This document shows, piece by piece, positions 49,810 through 59,092 of a stretch of 64,000 bases of DNA (position 1 is the stretch's first letter; the number at the start of each line of letters is the position of its first letter). The position numbers and the translations under genes were made by a program. Source of the stretch: Actinoplanes aureus (GTDB lineage Bacteria > Actinomycetota > Actinomycetes > Mycobacteriales > Micromonosporaceae). The notes below the pieces were generated by a model, which saw only the letters and a program-made list of their open reading frames with translations, ran no database searches and was not told where the DNA came from. The DNA lies in NCBI RefSeq assembly GCF_015704865.1, contig NZ_JADQTO010000020.1:121059-185058 (forward strand), written 5' to 3'.

Positions 49810-51447
49810 GTGCAGTCCGAGTCCGATCTTGTTGCGGCGGTCCATGCGGCGTTCGCCCGGTTCGGTGGGCCCGGGCCCGACATCGGACTGAAGAATGAGG
49901 CGCCGATCCGATGGATCGGCGCGCTGCTCGACGGCGGGCACGAGGACCGGGCCGTCGCGGAGCTACGCGAACTGCTGAGCTGGCCCGAGCCGCCGGACGG
50001 GTTCGACGAGGTGGCAACGCGGATCCGGGCCGGCGGACGTCGTCGTGCGCTCGCCCTCGACATGCTCGACAGTGCGTGCGTGTCCGGGGCGTACGGATCC
50101 CGTTGGTCGCTCCCGTACCGTGGCGTCGCGGCGACGGTCGTTCGCCTGGCCGACGGCGATCAGCACCTGGAGGACGCCGCGCTCCGCAAAGTGCTGAAGT
50201 ACGCGCCGGATGAAGCGTGGGAAAGTCCGTACCGGATCGGCGTTGTCGTCGCGGCTCTCGCGGAGGCGCACCGTGACGAGCCGGCGTACCTCGACCACCT
50301 GGCCGGCCTGCTGGTCGGCGACGACCGGCGGCATCTCGCCTTCGCCGCCGCGCTCCTCGGCCCGCTCGGCCTCGACGAGACCCTGCGACTCTGCGGCACG
50401 GTCGCCGACGAAGCCGGCGAGTCGCTGGCCGCCGCGTTCGCCGACGCCGGCCGGTTCGACGAGGCCCTGACCTTCGCCGTCACGCTCGGCGCCGACGCTC
50501 GGCAACGCGCCCTGCTCCGCCTCGCTAGGCTGGGCCGGCCGGCTGAACGGGCGCTCGTCGCCGCCTACCGCAAGTGCCCCCGGGCGAGCCGGCAGCGCGA
50601 CGACCAGGTCATCTACCGGTGTCGTCTGATCAGTCTGCTCCTGGCGTCGGACCGGGTCGACGACGCGCTGGCGGAGCTCGCCAGTCTGCCCGACTGCCGG
50701 TACGCCGGGTACGGCCCGGCGCCGCTCGCCGTGGAAGTTCTGCGCCGGTTCGCGGACCGGCCGGCGGAGGCGACCCCGGCGCGGCTGCGAGCCGTGCTCG
50801 ACGTGCTCGCCGGGGACCACGTCATCGCGCAGGAGCTGCGCGAGGTCGTCGTCGACGCGGTGCGGCTGGTGCACCACCTCGGCGACGCCACGGTGCGCGC
50901 GGAGCTCGCCGCGACCGACGTGCCACGGATGCGGGACCGCCTGCGGATCTCGCGAACGCTCGCCGACGCCGGGCTCGCCTGGGCACGGGTGGACGACGGC
51001 GACCCCGCGGCCGCCGACCCGCTGTTCGCGTCGGCGGCCGCCGACGGCACTGACACCGCGACGCTGAAAGTCCTGCTCACGATGGCGCCCCAGGCCCGTC
51101 TCGCGAGCCGGAACCCGGAACTGTTCACCCGCGTGCTCGCCGCGGGGTTCCGCAACGCGGTGTGGTTCCCGTTCGAGGGGTTCGGCGCGGACGAGTTACG
51201 GCTCGTGCCGGACACGCTCGCCGGGACGCCGCACTCGTTTCCCCGGTGGGTGGGCACCCGGGTCTCGGCGTTCGCCGCGGACACCGGTGACCGGCAGCTG
51301 CTCGCCTTCACGGTGGCGATCGCGCCGGACGCGGAGGCGGTGCGGCTGGTCGGGTGCGACGTCGCGGTGGCGCTGGCCCGCGCGGGTGAGCTGGCCGGTG
51401 CGGTCGAGATCGCGGAGCTCTGCCAGCTCAGCAGCATCGAAGGGTGA
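49810..51447 (+). CDS. Large helical-repeat (solenoid) hypothetical protein
   Basis: A 545-residue protein made almost entirely of short alpha-helices rich in alanine, leucine and arginine (LAAAFADAGRFDEALTFAVT; ISLLLASDRVDDALAELASL; RTLADAGLAWARVDDGDPAA). The pattern suggests TPR- or HEAT-like repeats used for protein contacts. There is no signal peptide or catalytic motif. The GTG start lacks a strong ribosome site. It is divergent from the HIT gene. Function unknown. Confidence 0.7.
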   Translation: MQSESDLVAAVHAAFARFGGPGPDIGLKNEAPIRWIGALLDGGHEDRAVAELRELLSWPEPPDGFDEVATRIRAGGRRRALALDMLDSACVSGAYGSRWSLPYRGVAATVVRLADGDQHLEDAALRKVLKYAPDEAWESPYRIGVVVAALAEAHRDEPAYLDHLAGLLVGDDRRHLAFAAALLGPLGLDETLRLCGTVADEAGESLAAAFADAGRFDEALTFAVTLGADARQRALLRLARLGRPAERALVAAYRKCPRASRQRDDQVIYRCRLISLLLASDRVDDALAELASLPDCRYAGYGPAPLAVEVLRRFADRPAEATPARLRAVLDVLAGDHVIAQELREVVVDAVRLVHHLGDATVRAELAATDVPRMRDRLRISRTLADAGLAWARVDDGDPAAADPLFASAAADGTDTATLKVLLTMAPQARLASRNPELFTRVLAAGFRNAVWFPFEGFGADELRLVPDTLAGTPHSFPRWVGTRVSAFAADTGDRQLLAFTVAIAPDAEAVRLVGCDVAVALARAGELAGAVEIAELCQLSSIEG

Positions 51448-51600
51448 TGCGGTGCCCTCCAACGTGCAAGCCGGTCCGTGGTGGCTCTCAAGTTGAAACG
51501 GCTCAATGTGGCTGGAAGGACCATTCCCGCCGGTCGGAGGGATCAGCAAGGATGGATGGCCATGTGGCGTTCCACGCCGCTGATTCGAGGGAGGCCCAAT

Positions 51601-51711
51601 ATGCGTACCGTCAAACGATTCGTCATCGTCGTATCCGCCGCTGCGACCACGCTGCTGGCCTGGCAAGCCGCCGCCACGGCGGCCTCGATGGTCGAGTACG
51701 CGCTGCTCTGA
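51601..51711 (+). CDS. Short secreted or membrane peptide (36 residues)
   Basis: GAGGGAGG is well spaced before the ATG. The product MRTVKRFVIVVSAAATTLLA is followed by WQAAATAASMVEYALL, a basic start and a hydrophobic helix. The ending MVEYALL resembles the conserved glutamate-tyrosine segment of Flp-type pilins, but the remainder of such a pilin is missing. It could be a truncated pilin or a genuine small peptide. Confidence 0.45.
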   Translation: MRTVKRFVIVVSAAATTLLAWQAAATAASMVEYALL

Positions 51712-51744
51712 TCTCGCCGGCGGACGACGCAGCGCTGCCTACGG

Positions 51745-52371
51745 CTAGAACTTCCCGCAGCGTTTCTTTCGAGCGAGCCGTCCCCCGGCGGTAGCCTCGG
51801 CATCGAAAGCGCCTGCGCATTTGACGACGCCGACGTCCGGCTCGGTCCAGGAGATCAGCGACCCGGCGATCGAGTCGCCGTCGGCGCAGGTTCCGGTGAA
51901 GTCCACCTGGACTGGCCGGATCGCCGCGTATCCAACAAAGGCACCGTCCTCCGCTCCAAGTTGAGACACGGCTTCGGTCACCTGCTCACCGCCGGGACTC
52001 TCGCCCGTTGAAAAGCTACGTTTGATCTCGGCCGGAACCCACCGCACCACGTCATCGACGGCGGCCACCTTGTGTTTTGTCCACGTGATCCGAGGCTTTT
52101 CAGGTGAGTCGTCGATCGGGACCGAGTATCCGGCCCGCCCACCTGTTACGACGACTTCGTGAGTAGCCGTCACACGAGGCTCGTGGATGATCGGCTCAGT
52201 TGCACTCAACTCGATCACAACGCAGGTCGGAGTCATATCCGGCAACTGAGAGGAGTCTGTCTCAACGACGAGCCGGACACATCCGGAGGCGGTGGTCAGC
52301 ACCAAGGCGAACGTTCCGGAGGCCGCCCATCGGCGTCGCCACCTCCCGACTTCGGTAAGACGTCGTGGCAA
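51745..52371 (-). CDS. Putative lipoprotein of unknown function
   Basis: A 208-residue protein with a twin-arginine-like N-terminus (RRLTEVGRWRRRWAASGTFA) and a lipobox-like TTASGC near residue 31. The mature region has beta-like segments (VTATHEVVVTGGRAGYSVPI) and four cysteines. The start is TTG and no close family is recognised. It lies on the same strand as the small membrane protein at 52462-52674. Confidence 0.6.
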   Translation of the reverse strand: MPRRLTEVGRWRRRWAASGTFALVLTTASGCVRLVVETDSSQLPDMTPTCVVIELSATEPIIHEPRVTATHEVVVTGGRAGYSVPIDDSPEKPRITWTKHKVAAVDDVVRWVPAEIKRSFSTGESPGGEQVTEAVSQLGAEDGAFVGYAAIRPVQVDFTGTCADGDSIAGSLISWTEPDVGVVKCAGAFDAEATAGGRLARKKRCGKF

Positions 52372-52461
52372 AGCTAACCCCCCCGGTACTTCTCGTCCTG
52401 CCCTGCCGGAACAAGTCGACGACCATCTACCAGGTAAAACGGTTCGCCCACACCGATCGGT

Positions 52462-52674
52462 TCAGTCACCGTCCGGAGGAAGCTGATGGCGATACCGGAT
52501 AGCCGCCTCGACTCGTACCGCACTGCCGACGAAGACCAGGAGGCCGGCGAAGTAGTAACCCCTCATCGGGATGCTGTCGCTGAGGAAACCGAAGGCGGCG
52601 ATCAAGAGGCCGATGATCACAGCGAAAGCACCGAAGGTTCGCGCTGCCTCACCTGGCTGTTCATCGTTGCTCAT
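52462..52674 (-). CDS. Small two-helix membrane protein
   Basis: A 70-residue protein with a hydrophilic start (MSNDEQPGEAARTFG) and two membrane segments (AFAVIIGLLIAAFGFL; YYFAGLLVFVGSAVRVEAAI). No ribosome site is obvious. Function is unknown. Confidence 0.55.
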   Translation of the reverse strand: MSNDEQPGEAARTFGAFAVIIGLLIAAFGFLSDSIPMRGYYFAGLLVFVGSAVRVEAAIRYRHQLPPDGD

Positions 52675-52748
52675 GGCGGACAGAGTACGGACTGTAGTCA
52701 GCGGAGATCATCGGAGGCAGGCCCGTATGCCGGAGGCAAGTCCGGTCG

Positions 52749-53927
52749 TCACCAGGGCTTTGTGATCACGCCGTCCAGGTCGCGGATCGCGTTGCGGTTC
52801 TCGGTGGCCAGGATCTTGAGCATTCGCTCGGCCTCGTCGAGGCTGGCGTACTTGCCGACCGAGGCGGACTCGGCGACGAACGGCGACTCCAGCCAGAGCC
52901 TGCCATTCTCCCAGCGCATCTGCACGATGCCGGCATCGTGCTCGGCGGCCAGCCACGAGTTCGTCCGGGTGGGGAGCCGGCGCATGAGGGCGAGGATCTC
53001 GGGCAAAATCATCGGCCGTCCGGCGACCTGCTGCGGGCCGGTCGGCATGCACTGGTAGGTGACCTCGATCAGCCCGGTCTCGCCGGGCACCCCACCGTCG
53101 TCTTCCGTACCGAGAAGCCGCAAGCCCTCGAAGCGGCTCGCCTCCCGGCCGTCGTCGCTGATCAGGCGGTGCCTCTCCCGCCGGATCGTCACCGTCCGTT
53201 GGCCGTCGTCGACTCGCACGCTCGTGTCGTCGGGCAGCCAGGGAAGCTCGAGCGCGGCGAGGGCGCCCACTGACATCGGCGGGAAGACCAGGTGCCGGTC
53301 AGGAACGAATTGCACTTTCACGGTACGGCTGAGGTCAGCGCTCACCGGGACGGCTGCCATCCGGCCGTACCGGCGTTTCGCCCAGCTCAGCCGGACCTGG
53401 ATGCGTTGGGCTGCGTCGCCGGTCCAGTCCACCTCCAGACCTTCGACGCGCAGCGCGGCCACGACCTCCTCGCCGACCTGCGCGGCGCCGATCCGCTTGT
53501 CGAAGGAGCCGTACGCCAGCCACAGAGTCCCGCCCTGAGCGGCCCGTTCGGCGTCCTGCCCGTGATAGAAGACGTATCCGCGAGCCGGCTGCACGTTGCC
53601 GACCTCGCCGCCGATCTCGCTGTTCCCGCATGACTGGCAGCACGCGAAGTCCTCCCGGGCCACGATCCCCGCCAGGTCGAGCGCGCGGAACGCGTCCGTG
53701 AGCCGGTCGCTGTCGGTCCGCGCGGGCCACCCCGCCTGGGCATCGAGGTGCGCGGCGAGCTCGCGCGGCACGATCTCCCAGGCCAGCGCATACAACTCGG
53801 CGGGCTCACCTTCACCGTGCAGGTACTCCGCCGTGCCGGACACGATCATCCCGCACGTCATGATGCCGCGGGCCACCGCACCGCGCGCGTACTCGGTCGC
53901 GGACTGCCGAAGATCATCGGGTTGCAT
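52749..53927 (-). CDS. DUF6891-like protein with CxxC cysteine cluster
   Basis: A 392-residue protein. Residues 60-160 match the DUF6891 pattern (FRALDLAGIVAREDFACCQS, CGNSEIGGE, GYVFYHGQDAERAA, LWLAYGSFD). The cysteine cluster CCQSCG may bind zinc. The C-terminal half (about 240-390) is a separate immunity- or effector-like domain with ATENRNAIRDLDG. The DUF6891 assignment is from recall. The role is unknown. Confidence 0.7.
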   Translation of the reverse strand: MQPDDLRQSATEYARGAVARGIMTCGMIVSGTAEYLHGEGEPAELYALAWEIVPRELAAHLDAQAGWPARTDSDRLTDAFRALDLAGIVAREDFACCQSCGNSEIGGEVGNVQPARGYVFYHGQDAERAAQGGTLWLAYGSFDKRIGAAQVGEEVVAALRVEGLEVDWTGDAAQRIQVRLSWAKRRYGRMAAVPVSADLSRTVKVQFVPDRHLVFPPMSVGALAALELPWLPDDTSVRVDDGQRTVTIRRERHRLISDDGREASRFEGLRLLGTEDDGGVPGETGLIEVTYQCMPTGPQQVAGRPMILPEILALMRRLPTRTNSWLAAEHDAGIVQMRWENGRLWLESPFVAESASVGKYASLDEAERMLKILATENRNAIRDLDGVITKPW

Positions 53928-54023
53928 CGCGGCAAGATATCAACGTCCCTGCCGCCCCCGAAGGCTCGCGTTCTCCTGCTGCCGGCCAGCGGCGAGCCGG
54001 AACAGCCCACCCGCGCCGCGGCT

Positions 54024-54848
54024 TCAGACCTGGTCGGCCAAGGTCTCCCCGACGGAGGCGATCACGCTGTCGACCGCGTCGTCATCGATGCCTTCCAGCT
54101 CGATGATGAGCCGGTCGACACCGATCTCGGCGTACCGGCGGGCGGTGTCCAGGTCAGGCGGGCCGGGTGGGGTGATGGTGATCTCCAGCTCGCCGAGGCC
54201 TTCCGGCCGCTGCTCGCCGCGGGCGGTCTCGGCCAAGGCGCGCAGCGCCTGCGCGGTCTGATCGACGTCCAGGCCCCAGCCGTACCAGCCGCTGCCGTGC
54301 CGCACAGCCCGGCGGTACGCGGCGGCGGAGTGGCCGCCGACCACGATCGGCGGGTGCGGGCGCTGAACCGGCGAAGGGTACTGAACGACGCCGGAGAACG
54401 ACACGAACCGGCCGTCGAACGAAGGCGCGGCGTCCCACAGCGCACGCATCACGGCCAGGTATTCCTCAGTCCGGGCACCTCGCTCGGCGAGCGACACGCC
54501 CATCGCGTGGAGCTCCGGCTCGACGTATCCGGCCCCGATGGCGACGGTCAGCCGGCCACCGGACAGTACGTCCAGCGAGGTGAGTTGTTTGGCCAGCAGC
54601 ACCGGCTGGCGCTGCGGGAGCACGATCAGGCCGACACCGAGGCGGACCCGGCTGGTCACGGCCGCGAGATAGGTCAACGCGACCATGGCCTCCAGACGCG
54701 GCGGGTTGCCCTCCCCGGCGGGAAGCGCGATGTGGTCGCCGACCCACAGCGACTCGAAGCCCGCCTCCTCGGCCAGCCTGGCTCGCCGGGCCAGCACACC
54801 GGGATCGACGTTGCGGTCGCGGTGCAGCCCGTACAGCCCGAACCTCAT
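54024..54848 (-). CDS. LLM-class F420/flavin-dependent oxidoreductase
   Basis: A 274-residue luciferase-like TIM-barrel enzyme: RFGLYGLHRDRNVDPGVLAR, AEEAGFESLWVGDHIALP, TSRVRLGVGLIVLPQRQPVL and RPHPPIVVGGHSAAAYRRAV are standard positions. F420 use is likely in actinobacteria. GAGGTGG precedes the ATG at 54848. It reads away from the IclR locus. The substrate is unknown. Confidence 0.9.
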   Translation of the reverse strand: MRFGLYGLHRDRNVDPGVLARRARLAEEAGFESLWVGDHIALPAGEGNPPRLEAMVALTYLAAVTSRVRLGVGLIVLPQRQPVLLAKQLTSLDVLSGGRLTVAIGAGYVEPELHAMGVSLAERGARTEEYLAVMRALWDAAPSFDGRFVSFSGVVQYPSPVQRPHPPIVVGGHSAAAYRRAVRHGSGWYGWGLDVDQTAQALRALAETARGEQRPEGLGELEITITPPGPPDLDTARRYAEIGVDRLIIELEGIDDDAVDSVIASVGETLADQV

Positions 54849-54972
54849 CTGATCAGCCACCTCTGCGTCATCGTCGGGGACTCCACTCGCCGGCACGCGT
54901 CTGGCGACGAAGCCATAGTCCACATCCCACAGTCACGAGGCAACCCGCGGCAGCCAGGATCGCTGCCTCCGG

Positions 54973-55446
54973 TCAGTTTGGTGCCCCCGACTCGAAGTAT
55001 TGGCGCAGCTTGTACGCGTATGGCAAGCGCTGCTCTGCCGGAGTGAAATCCTGCTGCGGGTGGGTGAAGTAGAGGCCGTCGCCGGCGTACCGCGGGAAGA
55101 CATGCATGTGGTAATGCCATCGGTCCTGATTTCCGGCGGGCTCGTTGTGCTGGCGTAGAGAGGTACCGTCGCAGCCGTAAGTCGTCCGGATGGCGATCGC
55201 CACCTCGCGGGCCAGGTCGTGGATCGCATGCCCATAGTGGGACGGCAGGTCATACAAATTCTCGTAATGAGCGTTCGGCACGACCATCACGTGACCGTGA
55301 TTCTTCGGCCACCATCGGGGCGAGATGAACGCGGTGGCCAACTCGTCGCGCCTCACGACATCACGCTGCGTTCGCCATTCGTCTTCGCCACCCGACACCA
55401 GTCGGCAGAAAGGGCATACATAGTCGGCCGGCGCGTGGTTGAACAT
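54973..55446 (-). CDS. HIT-domain protein
   Basis: A 157-residue histidine-triad protein with CPFCRLVSG, PKNHGHVMVVPNAHYENLYD and the catalytic HYHMHVFPR. It differs from the first HIT protein by a longer C-terminus (YKLRQYFESG). A start at MFNHAPADYV is chosen; the frame remains open upstream but would overlap the divergent IclR gene. Confidence 0.87.
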   Translation of the reverse strand: MFNHAPADYVCPFCRLVSGGEDEWRTQRDVVRRDELATAFISPRWWPKNHGHVMVVPNAHYENLYDLPSHYGHAIHDLAREVAIAIRTTYGCDGTSLRQHNEPAGNQDRWHYHMHVFPRYAGDGLYFTHPQQDFTPAEQRLPYAYKLRQYFESGAPN

Positions 55447-55506
55447 GACACCCGATGATTCCACTCCAGCGACCGGACCGCACCGAGCCGGTGCCACCAT
55501 GGCGCT

Positions 55507-56265
55507 GTGCGCACTGACGATCGGCCCCGGGGTGAGCCGGTGCTCGCCCGGGCCGCCCGGATTCTGCAGGCCTTCACCCCGGACGAGCCGGAGCTGTCGG
55601 TCTCGGAGATCGGCCGCCGGGCCCGGCTGCACGTCGCCACCGCGTCCCGTCTGATCGCCGCACTCGTGGAGCAGGGCCTGCTGGCTCGAACCGCGAACGG
55701 CAAGGTGCGCATCGGGGTACGGCTGTGGGAACTGGCCCAGCGCGCCTCGCCGACCCTGGGACTGCGCGAGGCGGCCATGCCGTTTCTGGAGGACCTGCAC
55801 GCGGTCATCGGGCACCACGTCCAGCTGGGTGTGCTCGACGCCGGCGAGGTGCTGTTCGTCGAGCGGCTCTCGGCCCGCGATGCGGTGATCAACGTGACCC
55901 GGATCGCCGGGCGGCTGCCGCTGCACGCCTCGTCCGCAGGTCAGGTGCTGCTCGCGTGGGCGCCATCTGACCTGCAGGAACAGGTGCTCGCTGGGCCGCT
56001 GCCGGGCTACACCCGGACGACGATCACGACGCCGGCGCGGCTTCGCGGCGTGCTGGACGGCATCCGCCGACAGGGGTACGTCGTCGCCGACGGGCAGATC
56101 CACGCCGATGCCACCGGGGTCGCTGTGCCGGTGCGCGGCGGGCCGGACGCGGCGAGCCCGGTGGTGGCCGGGTTGTCGGTGATCGTGCCCAACGACGGCC
56201 GGGCGCCGCTGCTGGTGCCGGCATTGCAGGCCGCCGCCCGCGGGATCGCCCGCCGCCTTCGTTGA
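55507..56265 (+). CDS. IclR-family transcriptional regulator
   Basis: A 252-residue regulator: N-terminal winged helix (ARAARILQAFTPDEPELSVS, then IGRRARLHVATASRLIAALV) and C-terminal GAF-like effector domain (LPLHASSAGQVLLAW; GYVVADGQIHADATGVAVPV). IclR regulators often control aromatic catabolism. It is upstream of and collinear with the reductase-P450 pair, so it is the likely controller. The GTG start has no strong ribosome site. Confidence 0.88.
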   Translation: MRTDDRPRGEPVLARAARILQAFTPDEPELSVSEIGRRARLHVATASRLIAALVEQGLLARTANGKVRIGVRLWELAQRASPTLGLREAAMPFLEDLHAVIGHHVQLGVLDAGEVLFVERLSARDAVINVTRIAGRLPLHASSAGQVLLAWAPSDLQEQVLAGPLPGYTRTTITTPARLRGVLDGIRRQGYVVADGQIHADATGVAVPVRGGPDAASPVVAGLSVIVPNDGRAPLLVPALQAAARGIARRLR

Positions 56266-56350
56266 ATCTGTCTCTCGTTCAGTGAGAAGCCCGCTGTTTC
56301 CGCTGTGACCGGGGTCGCATCCTGTCGGCCTCGTGTCACAGGAGGTTCAC

Positions 56351-57295
56351 GTGGCGGAAACACGAACCCTGCGGGTGACCGGCAAGGAGCCGGTCGCCGA
56401 CGGTGTGGTGGCGCTGACCCTGGCCGACCCGGCCGGAGCGCGGCTGCCGGATTGGACGCCCGGCGCGCATATCGACCTGATCCTTCCCGGCGGACTGGTG
56501 CGCCAATATTCCCTCTGCGGCGACCGGTGGAACCCGTACACGTACCGGATCGCGGTGTTGCGGGAGCCGGCGGGACGCGGCGGTTCGGCGTACATCCATG
56601 ATGTTCTTGATCTTGGTGAGGCAGTAGGCCTCGGTGGGCCGCGCAACAACTTTCCGCTGGTGCCCGCCGACCGCTATCTGTTCATTGCCGGTGGCATCGG
56701 CATCACGCCGCTGCTGCCGATGGTCGCGCAGGCTGACCTGCTGGGCGCGGACTGGGCGTTGCTTTACGGCGGGCGACGCGAGGCAAGCATCGCTTTCCTG
56801 GAAAACCTTGCGGGGTACGGCGACCGCGTGCAAATCCGGCCGCAGGATCGGTACGGGCTGCTCGACCTGCCCGCCTTCGTCGACGGACACCGTCCCGGCA
56901 CCCGCGTCTACAGCTGTGGTCCCGCCCCGCTGCTGGCCGCGGTCGAGCAGGCCTGCGCCGACCTGCCGCCGCACACCCTGCGCATCGAACGGTTCGTGGC
57001 CGCCGCACACGGCAGACCGCTGCGCAGTACTCCGTTCCAGGTCGAGCTGGCCCGCACGGGAACGGTGCTGACCGTTCCGGCACATTCCTCCGTGCTCGAC
57101 GTGATCACCGCGGCCGGCGCCGACGTGCTCTCCTCCTGCCGGCAGGGCGTGTGCGGTACCTGTGAGGTGACCGTTCTCGCCGGCGAGCCGGACCACCGCG
57201 ACAGCGTTCTCGACGACGCCGAACGCGCCGCCGGCACCTGCATGTTCGTCTGCGTGTCCCGGTCGCGCACCGACCGCCTCGTCCTCGACCTCTGA
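56351..57295 (+). CDS. PDR/VanB-type ferredoxin-NAD(P) reductase (FMN, 2Fe-2S)
   Basis: A 314-residue electron-transfer protein. Flavin motif LVRQYSLCG, nicotinamide motif FIAGGIGITPLLPM, and a C-terminal plant-type 2Fe-2S domain with SSCRQGVCGTCEV and a fourth cysteine in MFVCVS. AGGAGGT precedes the GTG at 56351. The P450 gene starts 10 bases after its stop, so it supplies electrons to that enzyme. Phthalate dioxygenase reductase-like partners usually serve aromatic oxygenases. Confidence 0.9.
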   Translation: MAETRTLRVTGKEPVADGVVALTLADPAGARLPDWTPGAHIDLILPGGLVRQYSLCGDRWNPYTYRIAVLREPAGRGGSAYIHDVLDLGEAVGLGGPRNNFPLVPADRYLFIAGGIGITPLLPMVAQADLLGADWALLYGGRREASIAFLENLAGYGDRVQIRPQDRYGLLDLPAFVDGHRPGTRVYSCGPAPLLAAVEQACADLPPHTLRIERFVAAAHGRPLRSTPFQVELARTGTVLTVPAHSSVLDVITAAGADVLSSCRQGVCGTCEVTVLAGEPDHRDSVLDDAERAAGTCMFVCVSRSRTDRLVLDL

Positions 57296-57305
57296 AGGAA
57301 TGGCC

Positions 57306-58490
57306 ATGACTCTGCCGGTCAGTGACGCCGACCCGTTCGACCACGACAATCTCGAAGACCCGGGACCGCTGCACGAGAAGCTGCGCGAAGCCGGCCCGGT
57401 CGTCCACCTCACCCGGTACGACACCTACGCGTTGGCCCGATACGAGCACGTGCATGCCGCGCTCACCGACTGGCAGAACTTTCAGTCCGCCGCCGGCGTC
57501 GGACTGAGCAACTTCCGGTACGAGAAGCCATGGCGGCCGCCGAGCCTGCTGCTCGAAGCCGACCCGCCGCGGCACGACGCCCCGCGCCGCGTTCTGTCGA
57601 AGATCATCGGTCCGCGGGCGCTGCACCGGCTGCGTGACCGGTGGGCCGCCGACGCCGCCGAACTGGTCGACCAGGTGATCTCTGACGGTGCCGAGGTCGA
57701 CGCGGTCCCGGCCCTCGCGGAGGCGTTCCCGCTGCGCGTCTTCCCGGACGCCGTCGGCATCCCTGCGTCCGGCCGGGAAAACCTGCTGCCCTACGGCGAC
57801 CACCTGTTCAACGCGTTCGGCCCGCCCAACGACCTGGTCGCCAAGGGCGCGCCCCGGGCCGCCGAGCTGTCTGCCTGGGTCAACGCCCAGTGCGCACGTG
57901 ACGTGCTCGACCCGGACGGTTTCGGCGCCGCCATCTGGGCCGCCGCCGACCGTGGCGAGCTCACGCCGGAGCAGGCGCCGCTGATCGTGCGGTCGCTGCT
58001 GTCGGCCGGCGTCGACACCACCGTGCACGGCCTGTCCGCGGTGCTCTACGCCTTCGCCAGGAACCCCGCCCAGTGGCAACGGCTGCGCGATCAGCCGTCC
58101 CTCGCACGGGTGGCCTTCGACGAGGCGGTGCGCTGGGAGTCACCGGTGCAGACGTTCTTCCGCACTGCGACCACCGACGTGACGGTGGGGGAGACCGTCA
58201 TCCCGGACGGCGCGAAGATCCTGATGTTCCTCGGCGCCGCCAACCGCGACCCGCGCCGCTGGACCGACCCGGACCGCTTCGACCTGAGCCGGGACCCGTC
58301 CGGGCACGTCGGCTTCGGCATGGGCATCCACCAGTGCGTCGGCCAGCACATCGCCCGGCTGGAGGCGGAATCCCTGCTCACCGCCCTGGCCCGCCGGGTC
58401 ACCCACGTCGAACTCGCCGGTCCGGTCCGCCGGCACCACAACAACACCCTGCGCGCCTGGCGCAGCATCCCGATTGCTCTGCTTGCCTAA
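57306..58490 (+). CDS. Cytochrome P450 monooxygenase
   Basis: A 394-residue class I bacterial P450. The I-helix has SAGVDTTVHG with the oxygen-activating acid-threonine pair, the K-helix ExxR is in EAVRWESP, and the heme loop is GFGMGIHQCVGQ with the axial cysteine. Residues F-R-T-A-T-T-D-V follow the usual pattern. ATG at 57306 has GAAGGA six bases upstream, better placed than 57300. With its reductase it probably hydroxylates or O-demethylates a small aromatic acid such as a methoxybenzoate; this is inferred from the PDR-type partner and IclR control. Confidence 0.92.
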   Translation: MTLPVSDADPFDHDNLEDPGPLHEKLREAGPVVHLTRYDTYALARYEHVHAALTDWQNFQSAAGVGLSNFRYEKPWRPPSLLLEADPPRHDAPRRVLSKIIGPRALHRLRDRWAADAAELVDQVISDGAEVDAVPALAEAFPLRVFPDAVGIPASGRENLLPYGDHLFNAFGPPNDLVAKGAPRAAELSAWVNAQCARDVLDPDGFGAAIWAAADRGELTPEQAPLIVRSLLSAGVDTTVHGLSAVLYAFARNPAQWQRLRDQPSLARVAFDEAVRWESPVQTFFRTATTDVTVGETVIPDGAKILMFLGAANRDPRRWTDPDRFDLSRDPSGHVGFGMGIHQCVGQHIARLEAESLLTALARRVTHVELAGPVRRHHNNTLRAWRSIPIALLA

Positions 58491-58500
58491 CGACGTTAGG
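58486..58500. promoter_or_regulatory. TetR operator palindrome 1
   Basis: CCTAACGACGTTAGG, a perfect 15-base palindrome that overlaps the P450 stop codon, 32 bases before the TetR start. Confidence 0.6.
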
Positions 58501-58505
58501 CTGGT

Positions 58506-58518
58506 CTAACACTGTTAG
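58506..58518. promoter_or_regulatory. TetR operator palindrome 2
   Basis: CTAACACTGTTAG, a 13-base palindrome sharing CTAAC/GTTAG half-sites with operator 1, 14 bases before the TetR start. Confidence 0.6.
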
Positions 58519-58531
58519 GCAGGAGAGCGGC

Positions 58532-59083
58532 GTGCCCCAGCAATCCCTGAGCCCGGCGTTGATTGTGGACACGGCGATGGACATCCTCGACCACGAAGGC
58601 GTCGCGAGTCTGTCGATGCGCGCCATCGCGGCCCGGCTCGATGTCAAGGCGGCCTCGCTCTACTACCACGTACGCAACAAGGACTCCGTGCTCCAGGCAA
58701 TCGCCGACCGGGTCGCCGGCGAGGTGAACGCCGACATCGACCCGGACACCTCATGGCGCCCGATGCTCACCGCCATGGCCGCACGCCTACGCGCCATCCT
58801 GCGCGCACACCCCGGCGTCACCGCCGTGGTCGCCACCAAGAACGTCTCACCGCAGGTCGCGCAGCAGATCGCCGACCGCCTCGGGCCGTCCCTGGCGGGC
58901 GGGCTGAACACCACGATGGACCGGGCACTGCTGCTGGCCCAGTCCCTCTACGTCCTGGTCGCCGGCCTGGCGCTGGCCGAGTTCGGTGATGTGCCCCATG
59001 AGCCTGTCGCTCCCCGCGCGTACTACGACGCGTGGTTCGACCTAGCCGTCGGAACCTTCCTCGACGGCATCGATACCCCGTAG
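58532..59083 (+). CDS. TetR-family transcriptional regulator
   Basis: A 183-residue regulator with an N-terminal HTH (SMRAIAARLDVKAASLYYHV) and a C-terminal TetR_C domain (GLNTTMDRALLLAQSLYVLV). AGGAGAG precedes the GTG. Two CTAAC/GTTAG palindromes lie in the 41-base gap behind the P450 gene, suited to autorepression and to blocking read-through from the P450 operon. A membrane protein gene follows ten bases after its stop and may be co-regulated. Confidence 0.87.
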   Translation: MPQQSLSPALIVDTAMDILDHEGVASLSMRAIAARLDVKAASLYYHVRNKDSVLQAIADRVAGEVNADIDPDTSWRPMLTAMAARLRAILRAHPGVTAVVATKNVSPQVAQQIADRLGPSLAGGLNTTMDRALLLAQSLYVLVAGLALAEFGDVPHEPVAPRAYYDAWFDLAVGTFLDGIDTP

Positions 59084-59092
59084 GAAGCCACG

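Noticed and set aside
55446..56103. N-terminal extension of the second HIT protein across the IclR gene
   Set aside because: It is antisense to IclR coding sequence. The HIT domain begins at MFNHAPADYV.
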